Assembly: GCF_000208745.1 (NCBI RefSeq)
Contig: NC_030856.1
Span: forward strand, 8,631,367-8,695,366
From: Theobroma cacao
Taxonomy: Eukaryota > Streptophyta > Magnoliopsida > Malvales > Malvaceae
Reading direction: 5' to 3'
Length of the DNA: 64,000 bases
The notes below the pieces were generated by a model that saw only the letters and a list, made by a program, of their open reading frames with translations, did no database searches and was not told where the DNA came from. Within the stretch, counting starts at the first letter, position 1. Every line of letters starts with the position of its first letter. Position numbers and translations under genes: made by a program. Below, piece after piece: positions 1 to 12,257 of the stretch.

Positions 1-430
1 AGATTTGCATGAATACATAGATATAATAAAATGATATTTTTTAAGCACAAATATTAATAAGTTTATTATAAAACTTCAATCTTAATTTACATATATTAGC
101 TAATTACAATTAAAACGTAAATAAAGTAATATATAATTTTTATATGATTTTTATATCTTGTCATGGTTTTTTATAAAATATAAAATTTTACATAGTTATT
201 TTTTACAATTTTGGAATAATATAACATTACCCTAATTTGGTATTATTAATAAATATTGTATGATTCATTAAAGTATAAAAAATTATACAAAATAAATCAA
301 AGGAAAACATATTTAAACAGAGCCCAAAATTTTAAACATATAACTATGTATTTGCTTTTAGTAATATCTAATTCTTTAAAAATAATAAATAAAATTTTAA
401 AAATTTTAAATTTTATAATTGGAAAAATTA
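1..430. other. AT-rich DNA, no gene recognised
   Basis: Very AT-rich sequence with only short random open frames. No conserved domain, splice structure or repeat boundary was seen. It may be the interior of the CACTA element whose right end lies at 1110. Confidence 0.5.
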
Positions 431-1110
431 TGATTATTTCCAACGGAATTTTCTAACAAAAAATTCCGTTGGAAAGTTTAAAAGGTCATTAACACTTTGA
501 TGGACTAAAAAGTTACTTTCCAACGGAAAATTCTTTTGAAAAGTTACTTTTTTCAATATATCCTTGACTCTTTATCTTTTCCAACGGAATTTCGAATGAA
601 ATTTTTCGTTAGAAATTTCGTTGGAAACTGTAAAGATTACACATGTTTTTTTTAAAGTTTAATGTTCCAACGAAAAATTCCGTTGGAAATTTTCAATGAA
701 AAATTCCGTTGGAAAAGATAAAGATAATATAGAAAAAGTTTAGGGTTCCAACGGAAATTTTCGTTGGAAATAATACACAGTAACACGTGTGTCTTGAAGA
801 TGAAATTTCCAACGAAAATTTTTGTTGAAAATTTTCAACTGAAAATTCCGTTGAAAATCTGTTGGAAACTGTAAAGATTACACACTTTTCTTTTTAAAGT
901 TTAAAGTTTCAACGGATTTCCAATGGAAATTTTCGTTGGAAATATTAAACAGTTCAAATTTTCAACAGAAAATTCCATTAGAAAATTTTTAGTAAAAATC
1001 CGTTGAAAATCCATCGGAACAAGTATTTAAAAATTTTAATTAAATTTCGTTGGAAATCCGTTTCAAATCCGTTGTAAATTCGTTGGAAATACAATGTTTT
1101 TTTTGTAGTG
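431..1110 (+). mobile_element. CACTA transposon right end with subterminal repeats
   Basis: The segment is packed with short palindromic motifs of the type TTCCAACGGAA / TTCCGTTGGAA in both orientations, spaced every few tens of bases. It ends at 1110 with TTTTTTTTGTAGTG, the reverse complement of a CACTACAAAAAAAA terminus. Dense inverted subterminal repeats followed by a CACTA terminus are the hallmark of En/Spm (CACTA) DNA transposons. The left terminus was not found and probably lies before the window. No transposase coding sequence is visible, so this is an end fragment or a non-autonomous derivative. Confidence 0.7.
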
Positions 1111-1642
1111 TATATAATTTTAATTATGGGCAATATTTTACAGATTTTGAGACTTTATTCTCACTTGGATTGAAAATGTTATAATTTGTCTGCCTAAAAT
1201 CACATACTAGCAATCCAGTCTCCTCAATCTAAAGCCTTCTACACTAACATGTCCCTTGATGGAAAATTAAGTCTAATTAATATCTATTTTTTATAAAAGA
1301 TTTGTAAAATTTATAACAAGTATAAAATATTTTAAGAAAAAAAATTAAAATAATATTATTACCAACGGAAAATTCCGTTGAAAACTTTTCTAGGCTTCAA
1401 AAATTTTTGAATCCTTAAACTTTTCGATGGATTTCCAACGAAAAATTTTTCATTGAAAAATTTCAACGAAAATCCATTGAAAATTTCGTCGAAAAAGGCG
1501 GTGGCTGAAATTTTTTTGGTTAAAAAAAAATTTCCAACGGATAACAGAAAAATTCCATTGGAAATCCGTCGAAAAACTTAATTGAAATTTTTGTTAAAAT
1601 TCTGTTAGAAATCCGTCGGAAAAAAACTGTTTTCTTGTAGTG
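1111..1642 (+). mobile_element. Second CACTA right end, flush with the 2OGD array
   Basis: The same subterminal palindromes recur at about 1362-1625, and the segment ends at 1642 with CTGTTTTCTTGTAGTG, the reverse complement of the textbook CACTACAAGAAAACAG terminus. Similarity to the upstream regions of 2OGD copies B (from 13321) and C (from 18979) begins exactly at 1643, which fixes the boundary. This is the second right-hand terminus in the same orientation, so one CACTA element is nested in or abutted to another. Confidence 0.75.
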
Positions 1643-1976
1643 GAATTCTTCTTTCAAAAATGGTACGTGGTGTCGTTGCATGATTCTCCCATGGTAGGAC
1701 CACGCTAAAATCTTCAGGCCAAAGAACAATGACCTTCAACTAATGCATGACTAGTTGAGGCTAAACTTTTTTACCTAATAAAATTACACCAATTGGTTTT
1801 GGGTCTGACAAGATGGTTGTTTTAGAACCTTCTATTTTGAGTTATTAGCCGTAGGCCAGATCTCAGTTTTCTTTATAAGATAGATAGGATAGTTGCTATC
1901 CACGCCTCTGCTCTAAAATATTCAACAGCTTGAAACAAGAAAAGTGCTTATCCTTTTCTTCTGGCAGAAAATTGAC
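1643..1976 (+). promoter_or_regulatory. Upstream flank of 2OGD-A, truncated by CACTA
   Basis: The sequence is alignable to the upstream flanks of copies B (about 13321-13657) and C (about 18979-19305), so it holds the inherited proximal promoter and 5' leader. A CTTTATAAGA at about 1870 could be a TATA element, but B and C read differently there. Everything further upstream in B and C is replaced here by the CACTA end. Confidence 0.4.
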
Positions 1977-4076
1977 ATGGATCCCAAAGCTGTCAAGTAT
2001 GGAAGTTCCTTGCTTGTGCCTTCTGTTCAAGAGTTGGCCAAAAAGTCCATCGCCACCATTCCACCGAGGTACTTACGTCCTGACCTGGAGAAACCAATTG
2101 TTTCCGATGCCGGTTCGATGTCTGAGATCCCGGTTATCGACATGGAAGGCTTGGTTTCTAAAGAGTCAATGGATTCTGAGTTAGCCAAGCTTGACTTTGC
2201 TTGCAAAGAATGGGGTTTTTTTCAGGTGTGTTTAGCTCTATATATCTGCCATCTCAATCCTTACTCTATACTTGTTTCTTGTGAGTATGTATGCATTCAT
2301 GGCAAATACATATAGTAATTTAGGTATCTTTTTGTCACCAAAGAAAACATGATATACGAGTATTTTTAGAACACCATGCCATCGTTGAACTTTGATCATT
2401 TGCATCATCTTTTCCCTTATGGAGGTTCTTTTTCTTTGTCAATTTAGTTTTCTTGCGGAGGGAGGAGAAGGTCGGTTTTCCTTTTGTAGTGTAATTGATC
2501 ACGAGCTAAGGTGGAGGCTGAAGAGAGGGAACATAGAGTTTTTATGGTTTTGGTTTATCGTAGTCAATTTTAATTATTTTTTAAATTTTGTTTATACTAT
2601 ATTTATAAATCTAAAATTTAATATAAAAATTATTATTTATAACCGAGTTCGTATGGTTAGTGGGTACCCTAAGATCACTTCTCGAACTCAACTTGACCCA
2701 TCACTTTCCGAACCCTACTTGATGCATAACTGATAGTAACTATATTGTTAAAACCCAATTATTAAGTATCATTCTTTATTTAATCTTAATGTAGGGTATC
2801 GATTATAAGATATTTATTGACATCTAGATGGGGCCTTAAAAATTTACGTTCAAGCCTTCTCACATGGACATAGATGGGTAGCTCGACTATGTGGATGGCT
2901 AAGGGCTGAATTTCGTGATTTTAAAGCTATTTCTATTGTCAAGCTACTACATGAAAAATTGTAGAAAGGGAGAGGTTGATTTCTAAAAAGAGACATTTTA
3001 ATCAATGTCAACCTCCTCCTTTTTTAATATTCTACTTATTTGTGTGGTTTGAATTCTATCAATGTTTTTTTCGTTTTTGTTTCCTTAATTATTTGGTTTA
3101 GGGTAATTAATGTTTAAAAGTATGGTATGAAATCAAGCTGATACACACATTAGGAAATTACTTTTAAAATTTATAAAATTACAAAGTAATGTCATCGTGC
3201 CTGTTTTCAATTCACCAAATTTCATAGGATGGTGCATCCTGCTATAAGTTATAATAAATAGAAGGATAAAATACCCCTCTTTTTAATTTTTAGACATAAT
3301 TCCATGTGGATCCATTTGTATTAGAAATGAACAAGCTGTCCTAAAAATGTAAACACTGTTAATAGAAAATATAAAAAAAACTAAAATATCTTTTTTTTAT
3401 TAATTTAAAATATCTTTTCAATATTGTCACGTTATCAAACTAATAGCAATACTAACAGTTGACTAATGATTGGACCTATATATCTATTTCGAAAACTAAT
3501 AAATTCGTCTGAAATTTGAATTAAAACTTAGACGGTAGGGATATATTACCCTAAATAAAATGTCTGTTTTTTGTTTCGACATGCATTTCTTTGGTTGCTA
3601 TTTGCCATACGTGAATGCATTAATTTATCGTCTTTAAAGACCATAATGAAACTGTTCTAAATCCTCAAGGTGTTGACAACCCATTAAAGTTAAATGTTGA
3701 TTCAATATGAAGTGTATTTTCATACTTTGTGGGTTAATTAATTCTGCTTTAGTATATCTTACCCAAAAGAAAAATGTCGAGTGTCATTCCAATGGATATT
3801 GCTTACTCGATCCACTCTTGTTGTGGTTGTTGAACCTTGGGGTTTGAATCTTAGCAGAAAATAATTAATCTGTCAACATCTGCAGCTAATAAATCATGGA
3901 ATGAGTTTATCTCTAGTGGAGAAAGTGAAGACAGAGATTCAAGACTTCTTCAACCTCCCAGTGGAAGAGAAGAAAAAGTACTGGCAGAATCCAGGAGAAG
4001 TAGAAGGATTTGGGCAAGCCTTCGTTGTATCAGATGAGCAAAAGCTTGATTGGGGTGACATGTTCTTCTTGACCAC

Positions 4077-4613
4077 TGTAGATACTAGANNNNNNNNNNN
4101 NNNNNNNNNNNNNNNNNNNNNNNNNNNNNNNNNNNNNNNNNNNNNNNNNNNNNNNNNNNNNNNNNNNNNNNNNNNNNNNNNNNNNNNNNAACTTATTCTC
4201 TTGTACCTATGCTTGTACACCTCTTTTATATTACCTTTACTTGAAAACAAGACTTACTACATCCAATTATAGTAACGGTTACTTATATTAATATTCTTCA
4301 TAATAATATCATTCATTAGGCGCATTAAAGCCTATTCTTATGTAACCGTCACTTTTAGCACTATATATAGAGCCTCACAATTCATTTGGGGAGACTCTTT
4401 TTTGGCCCCTCCTAACACATTCTCAACTTGAGAGCTTCTCTCTCTAATTATCTTGTACTCTCTAAGTCTCTTTAATTCTTTTCTTATTGTCTTCCACCTG
4501 TCACAGCACTTAGTACTTCAGGAACTGCTTCAATCTTCCTCTCTGCCTCCTCTGGCACATCCTTTTACTTGTTTGCAACACTTCCTCTCCCTATCACAAG
4601 AACCCCCTTTACA
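4077..4613 (+). mobile_element. LTR element inserted in 2OGD-A exon 2
   Basis: Starts TGTAGATACTAGA and ends CCTTTACA, so it has TG...CA termini. It is flanked by the 5-bp duplication ACCAC at 4072-4076 and 4614-4618. Copies B and C have a single ACCAC at this place, giving the empty site. A CTATATATAG at 4361 followed by a pyrimidine-rich stretch looks like an LTR promoter. A 100-N gap starts 13 bases after the left end, so this may be a solo LTR or a full element whose interior is missing from the assembly. Confidence 0.85.
4090..4189. other. Assembly gap of 100 N
   Basis: Exactly 100 N, the conventional size for a gap of unknown length. It lies inside the inserted LTR element, so the real amount of missing sequence could be several kilobases. 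Confidence 0.95.
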
Positions 4614-5445
4614 ACCACCCTCCCTGTCTATTCCAGGAAGCCCCACTTATTTCCCAAGCTACCTCTTCCTTTCAGGTCCTTTTTTTCTCTCTCTCAATGT
4701 GCCTAAGCATTTGCAATTTCGATTATTTCTAACTCAAACTTAGTTTCTTATGTTTAGAGAAACATTGAATCAATACTCTTTGGAGTTGGAAAAATTAGCC
4801 ATGGCTATCCTACTACAAATAGCAAAAGCTATTAATATGAACATTGAGGAAATGAGAGAGCTCTTTGAAGGTGGATTACAGGCAATAAGAATGAACTATT
4901 ATCCTCCATGTGATGAACCAGAGCAGGTAATTGGCATTACTCCTCATTCTGATGCCTCGGCTCTCACCATCCTGCTTCAGGTCAATGACGTAGAAGGTCT
5001 CCAGGTAAAGAAAGATGGGAAATGGGTTCCTGTCAAGCCCCTCCCCAATGCTTTCATTGTCAACATCGGAGACATTTTAGAGGTAAAATACTTCAGACTT
5101 TTTCAAATCAGAGACCTGTATTAAAAGTAGTTCGTGAATAAAGCTTTAGTGAATTGTTATACATATGACAGATTATTACCAATGGAGTCTACCGTAGCAT
5201 TGAGCATCGAGCAACAGTGAATTCTGAAAAAGAAAGACTCTCGATTGCCGCATTCTGCAGCCCCAACTATAATGGCGAAATAGGGCCTGCACCAAGCTTG
5301 ATCTCTGGAGGAAAACAGGCATTGTTTAGGAGAGTTTGAGTAGAAGAATATTTCAAAGCCCTATTTGCTCGTCAGCTTCATGAAAAATCTCATCTTGATT
5401 CAATGAGAATATAGCATTTTGGATGTCAAATGCTGTCCCTTTGGA

Positions 5446-5565
5446 TTATATATATATATATATATATATATANTCATATGTTTCATGTGGGTTGCTATAT
5501 GCTAGAACTGCCAAACCCTACATCCGGAATGTGGGTCCTCATCCGACGGCTGTGATTATTTATTC

Positions 5566-5597
<32 letters not shown>
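5446..5597. repeat. Two (TA)n tracts bracketing a short unique insert
   Basis: TA runs lie at 5446-5472 and 5568-5597, with an n at 5473. Copies B and C have one short TATATATAGT at this position downstream of the stop codon. Copy A therefore has an expanded microsatellite with about 95 bases of unrelated sequence between the two runs. The insert could be a small TA-targeting element or a misassembly. Confidence 0.7.
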
Positions 5598-5600
<3 letters not shown>

Positions 5601-5725
5601 CTTTGATAAAACATATGCCTTGGCCTTGCACAACTAGAATAAGTCCCTCCTTAGTTTGCTGATGGGCCTATAAATGCAATAGCTGCAATTCATGTGCAAG
5701 ATAGTCGTTTTAATAATGAATTTTA

Positions 5726-6412
5726 GATAGCGTTTAGTACTTTATAATGTAATGTAATTATTGGTAATATGATTGTAAGGAAAATAATATTATAGTATTT
5801 AGTATACAAGCAAAATAATGATTAAAATACAGGGAAGATAACATTACAGCGTTTGGTTTATAAGTACTTTGCTGGAAATGTAATGTTAATTTTCAAAATT
5901 ATTCCTATTTATTAAAATGCAAGTTTAATATACTTATATTTTTTATTGTTAATTTTTATATAATATCAGCTCTTAAATATATTTTTAATTTCATATATTT
6001 TATTTTCATTTCTTATTATAATCTTATATATTTTATTTTTATTTCTTTAATATAGTTTTTATATTATATATTTTGTTTTTATTTCTTTTACCTATATTAT
6101 ATAAATTTTAATTTCTTATATTTTAATTTCTAATTCTTATATTATATATTTTATTTTAATTATAACATTACAAAACGTTTTTAACAAAGTAATAAAGTTA
6201 AAGGGTAAAATTGTCTTTAAGAACATTGCAGAGTGCAATGTAATGTGATTGCATTGGTTTTAAATTGCAATCAAATTATATCCTTTAACTGTAATATGCT
6301 TGCATTGTAATCTCACATTGTAGTGGTATATTGCAAAACAAATATTGCAATGTAATTTAATTAAGTACATTGCAAGGAATGTGCTACAACTTTTCTCATA
6401 CAAAACGCTACC
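5726..6412. mobile_element. MITE-like element, PIF/Harbinger type by TSD
   Basis: Absent from the matching places in units B and C. Imperfect terminal inverted repeats: the left end begins GATAGCGTTT and the right end closes AAAACGCTACC. A TTA triplet flanks both sides (5723-5725 and 6413-6415), matching the 3-bp TTA/TAA target preference of PIF/Harbinger elements and Tourist-like MITEs. The 687-bp interior is AT-rich with no coding frame. Family assignment is inferred from the TSD and size only. Confidence 0.65.
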
Positions 6413-6470
6413 TTATATTTGATATATCGACAGTATATAATTTTTATACATTGACACATTACTAATAATT

Positions 6471-8098
6471 TGTTAGTGTAAGCCTTGCAAGCCAATCGAT
6501 TTTGTACTTGTAAAACACTATATTAGTTAGTTATATTTCATGTTAAATACATTATGGATATTTTAATGTATGAGGTATTTCTTTATCCATGAGTTTATTT
6601 ATAAGGAGTTATGAGAGACTTATGTAGATAAAATCATTGGAACATAATGATCTTGTAAAGAAATTATAAAGGTTATAATTATGATATTCTTATGCATCAA
6701 AGCCTTGTTCCTAATTATGTTCCTGGTCATTGTATTGTCAAGAATAAGGGCATTGACAATGCTCAAAGGCTAGTACATGCTAAGCCTCCTTACTTTAGAA
6801 GTAAATAATTGATCTCATAAGTTGAAGTATGTGAGATAGTTGGGGATAGTATGTGGGTGCTTGTTAAGGAACAAGTTCACTGAACATGACCCGCTATGAG
6901 AGTTTCATTTGGTATTCCACTCAAGTGTTTATGAAAATACTCTCATGTGTCAATAGTGTAAGTAATCCTCAGACTTGTAATACCAGGTTATCTTGTATGT
7001 GAATTGTCATGTTTTGATTTCACCTCTATGGGTTTGGAGATGACCAGATGCTTAAACAGGGTGTTTTTGGGTATGGCACGAAGCATGCGAAGATGAATGA
7101 GTAGTCTAGAGAGGATTCATCACCCCAAGTGATTTGAAGGGGACATATCTCATTTGCTTCCGGTTTATATTGATTGAAAGTCCTTGGCCAAGGCAATCTT
7201 AACATGTCAATATAGAAGCTGCAGGACTAATGTGGGTAAGTTAGAAAGTAGACATCGAGCCAGACTTTCTATCTATTTGGGATATATGATGAAAGAATCG
7301 AATTAAATTGAGAAAATGTACACTGAAAGATTAGTCAAATCATATTGACTCTTCTGACATTTTGGTGATCATGATGTGTTGCTAGATGCCGCTCATGATC
7401 TATAAATATAAATATAAATTCTTAATTGAATTAATTTATATTTATTGTTAACATGTTAAGAACTTAATGGGTCACACACAAAAGGTGAATTGTCAAAATT
7501 AATTTGAATTCATTTGGATGTGATCTAATTGATTTTATAGAGGCTTAATCCAATTAAGTATTAGGTTAAATCAAATATGATTTGATGGAATATTAAATAA
7601 AAGCTCAATTAGATCAAGACATTTTATAATCCTTATTGGTTATAAAGTAGGTCAATTAACTCTATAAAAAGAATCCCTTAACCGCCCCTTGAATATATAG
7701 AAGAGTTCTATTTTATTTTCTCATGTGTTGAGATAGGATTATAGCTAAAAGAGAGAAACACAAAGGAGCTCAAAGTTGAGAGTTTGCTAGCACAAATTTC
7801 GGCTTAGGGATTCACATACTCTTAGTGAAGAGATTTCGGCAAATCACTATGTGGATCCCCATTAGAGGCAGGACAACTGTGCTGCTGTGATTTGATAAGT
7901 CCTAGTTGGTGTACAAAAGTTAAAACGAAAAGCCAAAGAGGACTCCACCAAAGCAAGCAGACTTTCAAGTATGTCAAAATTTCTTTTGTGGTTTTTCTAG
8001 ATTAATTTCAATTAAAGTGATCCATGGCTTTGGGGATTAAAATTTTAATAATAGTTCGCTGCGTATGAGTTGTCTTAGCATGATTTAAATTCCCAACA
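6471..8098 (+). mobile_element. Solo LTR, 1.6 kb
   Basis: Begins TGTTAGTGTAAGCC and ends TTCCCAACA, flanked by the 5-bp duplication TAATT (6466-6470 and 8099-8103). The flanking sequence reads straight through in units B (about 16800) and C (about 22450) without it. No primer-binding site, coding frame or second LTR is present, so it is a solo LTR left by recombination between the two LTRs of a retrotransposon. A TCTATAAAAAG about 430 bases before its end looks like the LTR promoter. Superfamily was not determined. Confidence 0.85.
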
Positions 8099-8753
8099 TA
8101 ATTCAACTTTGTTTATATCTAAAATTAACTTTAACATTTTAAAACAAGCAATTCTAAGAATTTAATAATTATAAGTGAAAAATGGAAACCCAACCAATAA
8201 AAAATTATAGAAAGTAGAATCATTGTCTTCCTTATAATTTTTTTCTTAATATTGATGCCGTCATTAAACCCAATCAAAAAGAAAATCTCACTTGGTTCTT
8301 CTATATAATGGGATAAGGTTAAAATTTACCACTTTGTTTAGATCAATAGATCAAAATTTACCTTTAATCTTGAATAGGTACAATTTCATCACTGTATTTT
8401 TTTGATTTGGTTCAAAAGTAATCAATAATGGTAAAAGAATAATTTATGTGAAGAAATGAAGAAATGTTCTACAAAAATATTCTAGTATAATTTGATCATT
8501 TTTGAACCAAATCAAGAACTATGATGATAAAACTACAGGTATTTAAAAATGAATTATAAATTTGATCCAATCATCCAAATAAAGTGGCAAATTTATTCTA
8601 ATGTAGGGCACATAAATTAATATAAAAAGTTTAATTAGGTGATTTAATTGCTCTAAATCCATGTGTGAAAATTTAGAAATTTAACCAAAGAATCTTTAGT
8701 ATTTGTTTAATCCTAGTTGGAAAATAAATCCAGAATTTTAACAACAATTGAGC

Positions 8754-11690
8754 TGTCACGACCCGAAACTCCCATCGAGCCCGTGACAACCGCCGCGATG
8801 TCCCGATAGGCACTTATTACCCCGAATGCCGATCGAAATTCTGTAAGGCTTAGCATCAGCTTCTGCATCTCCCCAGTGAGCGACAGTTATTAAATCTCAC
8901 ATTTCAAAAAACTCATAAGTCATTTCCAAATCAAAATAATAAAATATTACTTTCTGGCTCACAGGGGCATTTTCGTCATTTTTCTTCGAAAATACCGAAA
9001 CTCGCCAAAAACATGGTGTAAAAGCTAAATATATTCATACATACTTTAAATCAAATAATTGAAGAATAAAATTACTTTTACAGTGACATGTGGGCCCTCA
9101 ACTGACTAAGAAGATGTAGGGCTACGAACCCTTACTTTCTAGGATGCAACTCTTAGATTAATTCTCATCTTAATCAACTATCAACAAATTGTCCTGAGCC
9201 TGAAAAATGGATAGGAAGAGGGGTGAGATTATGATTACATAATCTCAGTGAGTAAACAATTACCATCAAAAGCATCTAAAACCGAGTAGATGGAGACAAT
9301 ATAAAAACGTTATATCTCAATAATGTTCATAACACAAAATTCGTTTCAATCTATACCAAACAATTTCTTTTCATCAAAATTTCCTGGCTTATGAATTTCT
9401 TAAACTTGGCCCCTGCCAGAATCATTCTCGCGGGTACCTTCGTCAAGGTATCCCACTGAGATCGCCAAGGCTGTTCAATGACCCATACCCATAAACATGT
9501 TTTCACATCTGACACACAGTCGTTCCTTGGTGTTGGCTGAGTCTCACTCTCACGTGGTGGCTCAAACATGAGGTACACTCAAATCATACCTCAAGAGATA
9601 CTTCACCCAACATCTCCCCTCGGAGGTAAGTATATAATTGGGTTACCGTACCCCTCTCATAGGCAGTCCACGGAAACCCCCACCACTACAGTGACCGTTT
9701 AATATACCACCAGACCCATAAAAATTCCAGTAGCATAATATGTCGAATAAAATGTAATCCAGTCTACCGAGACCAATCTAAAACTATTCATATATTTCAT
9801 GCCAACCCCAAAAATTTAGCCATCATGCTACCATAGTGTCATAAGCCCCAATTTCAATAACATATAAAATCATAAATTTCAACACAGTCTCCATATACTC
9901 AATTTTCCCAAAACAATATTTGATTTCAAAATCAGTATAAATTTCATTTTTATTAAAAAACATTTTAATTGAAAAACATAATATTTTATAATTCAAACTC
10001 ACCATTCAATAAAAACATCAAACACATATAATTACTCTAGATATTTAAGACGATAAATTATCCACTCACAATTCTAGGAGTCGAAATACTCCTAACCCCA
10101 ATCTTCAAGCACAATCTCTGTACTTTTACCAGTGTAATTTGCTCACCACCTATCCACAATGTACAATACATAATTCACCACATTAATGCTTGACCATTAT
10201 AAAATCAATTCAGGCTCGATGTATATGCATGATATGACATGCAACTTATCCTACTACAACTTAAATGCGGTGCTGACCTAATTCGGCCTATTATCTCCAA
10301 TTTAACTCCAAATCAATTCTTCTCACTTTCTACACTCCAATTATACTTAAATTACCTTAGTGACTGTGAATGAGATTCAATTTATCAGTCTCGATAGCAA
10401 ATTACGAAAATACCCCTAATGGGTAAAAATTCTTATTTTTGCTCCGAAAATTTCCATTATTTTTCTAGGCTCATAATTCATCATTATTCATCATAATTCC
10501 TCAAATAAACATCAAGATCATCAACTAATATTCCCTTAGAAATTCGGCCAATAATGGTACACTGACTCCGTGGTTTTTCTTACTTAATTTTCTCTCCATA
10601 ATTCATTAATTCCTACACCAAAAGCTATTATTTCTTAATCAAATCACCTAGAATAACATCCCATTCTTCCTCTTTATTCACTTAGAGAATTCGGCTATTG
10701 ATGGGTTCTAAACCTTTGGTGGTTTTCTTCACTTGTTTTTATGCTACACATCATTAATCACCTAAAAACACTAACATACCTAAAAATCAAACCAATCCAA
10801 GATCATTCTCTCTCCATACCCATTTTGACCAGCCATGAATTCATCATGAAAACATGTAATTTAAACATGAAAATTAAGGGAAAATGCATGGGTAAGGTAA
10901 ATCACTAGCAAAATCAAAGAAATTTTACTTTTGCTTGACCAAATCCTTGAATTCCAACACTTTCTCTTTGATTTTTCCCACCTAGGGTTTGTTCTTCCTT
11001 GGTTTCTCTTCTCTTCTGGTTTGGCTAATCACTATGGGAGAAATGGGCTGATTTTTTACCTTTTTATAAAGAAATAATAAAATAATAAAAACATGACACA
11101 TGGCATTTCCTTATTGGTTCAAATTTTAAATATTTGACTTTTAATTCTTTAATTCTCCACCACACATTTCTCATGTTTATCCATTTCCATGATGAATAAA
11201 ATCTCTTGGTCTGGACAAATGTCGAGGTAAAAATTGACCGATTTGCCCCCGGGGTGGTAATATTACCATTTCACCCCTATACTCCAAATTATACCGAAAT
11301 TAAAATTTTTCACTTATAAACCTCAAATCATACTCCAATACTCAAATCATACTCCAATAAGTCAAATGGGGCAAAAAAAAAATCTTTTCTAAAAATTCTC
11401 ATTTTGTCCCTAAGTGGCAAATGACCATTTTGCCCTTAAATAGTGAAAATTTCGGTTTGACTCCAAATTGATCCTCGAACTCCGAATTACCATTTTGAGT
11501 CATCCCTGAACTGTGACACTCTTAATTTCACCTTAAAATTCCTATTTGAACTAGTTGAGGCTTAATCGACTTAATGATACCATTAGAGATAATATCGTCT
11601 TTTAACGATTTCTCAAACTTCCTAAATATGTAATCATTCTATTGAGCATGTAAATGACGTCGTAATTATTTTATAGAACAGGGTTTGACA
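8754..11690 (+). mobile_element. Large solo LTR, TGTCACGACCC family, 2.9 kb
   Basis: Begins TGTCACGACCCGAAACTCCC and ends GGGTTTGACA. It is flanked by TGAGC (8749-8753) and CGAGC (11691-11695), a 5-bp duplication with one mismatch. Units B (about 17350) and C (about 23115) show the uninterrupted site ATTGAGCACACGAAA. A second member of the family lies at 55566-58271 and matches closely over the last several hundred bases. No coding domains were seen. LTRs of 2-4 kb are typical of Ty3/gypsy elements such as the Tekay/Del group, but that assignment is an inference. Confidence 0.85.
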
Positions 11691-12257
11691 CGAGCACACG
11701 AAACATAGTGACTTGCTTGGACCAATGTATGGGTACCCTGGAAATAAAGTCAGTTGAAAAATGGATTTTTCTTATATATGCAAGTCAAGCCAAGAGCAAT
11801 AAACTTTTCCATTACTCGATCCTTTCATCATCAACAGACAAACATCCTAGATTTCCAAAAGGATTAGGTAGAAACTCACTTGACTGTTGCTCTATTTTCC
11901 AAAATGAAATTCAAATTGATACTTACAGATTTTGATACTTCTACATATGTCAACTAACTTACCTGAAAACCAGAACTGGGTTAACCAGAAAGCTGTATCC
12001 ATTTTCTGTCTTGTCTGAATTTGGATCTAGCTAGTTCTTGAAAAATTTAGGTTATAAATTGAAAGAGATAAACATGAACAAGTAACAAAGTTTTTCTTTT
12101 TTTTTTTGTGTATGTCCGTTAAATGTTGTATGTGTCAAATTATAACACTACTAAAAAACAAGATATACCACCAATGGAAAATTCATTGACAATACTTTTG
12201 ATTTTATCTGTATGTGATGGAAGAATTTTCATAGGTAAAACCCTATTCTTTGTTGTG

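Larger units (their letters stand above)
1977..5414 (+). pseudogene. 2OGD-A, SRG1-like dioxygenase, disrupted
   Basis: Four-exon gene of the plant 2-oxoglutarate/Fe(II) dioxygenase superfamily (DOXC class, SRG1-like). Exons by comparison with intact copy C: 1977-2225, 3886-4076 continuing at 4619-4675, 4758-5082 and 5172-5414; all introns are GT-AG. Exon 1 encodes the DIOX_N part up to EWGFFQ. Exon 3 keeps PHSD (iron ligands His and Asp), and exon 4 keeps SIEHRA (second iron His) and RLS (2-oxoglutarate binding). Two lesions disable it: an LTR element in exon 2 with a 5-bp target duplication, and TGA at 5337-5339 in exon 4 where copy C has CGA (Arg), which removes the last 25 residues. The stop fits a CpG transition. 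An assembly gap lies within the inserted element. Confidence 0.88.

Noticed and set aside
2392..2733. A 113-codon open frame conserved at 2392, 14074 and 19717
   Set aside because: It lies inside intron 1 of the three duplicated dioxygenase genes. Its conservation follows from recent duplication, and the protein has no recognisable domain.
12146..12185. CACTACTAAAAAACAAG, like a CACTA left terminus (also at about 17808)
   Set aside because: It is present in both units A and B at the same place, with no matching right end and no subterminal repeat array. It may be an old fragment, but the evidence is too thin to call.
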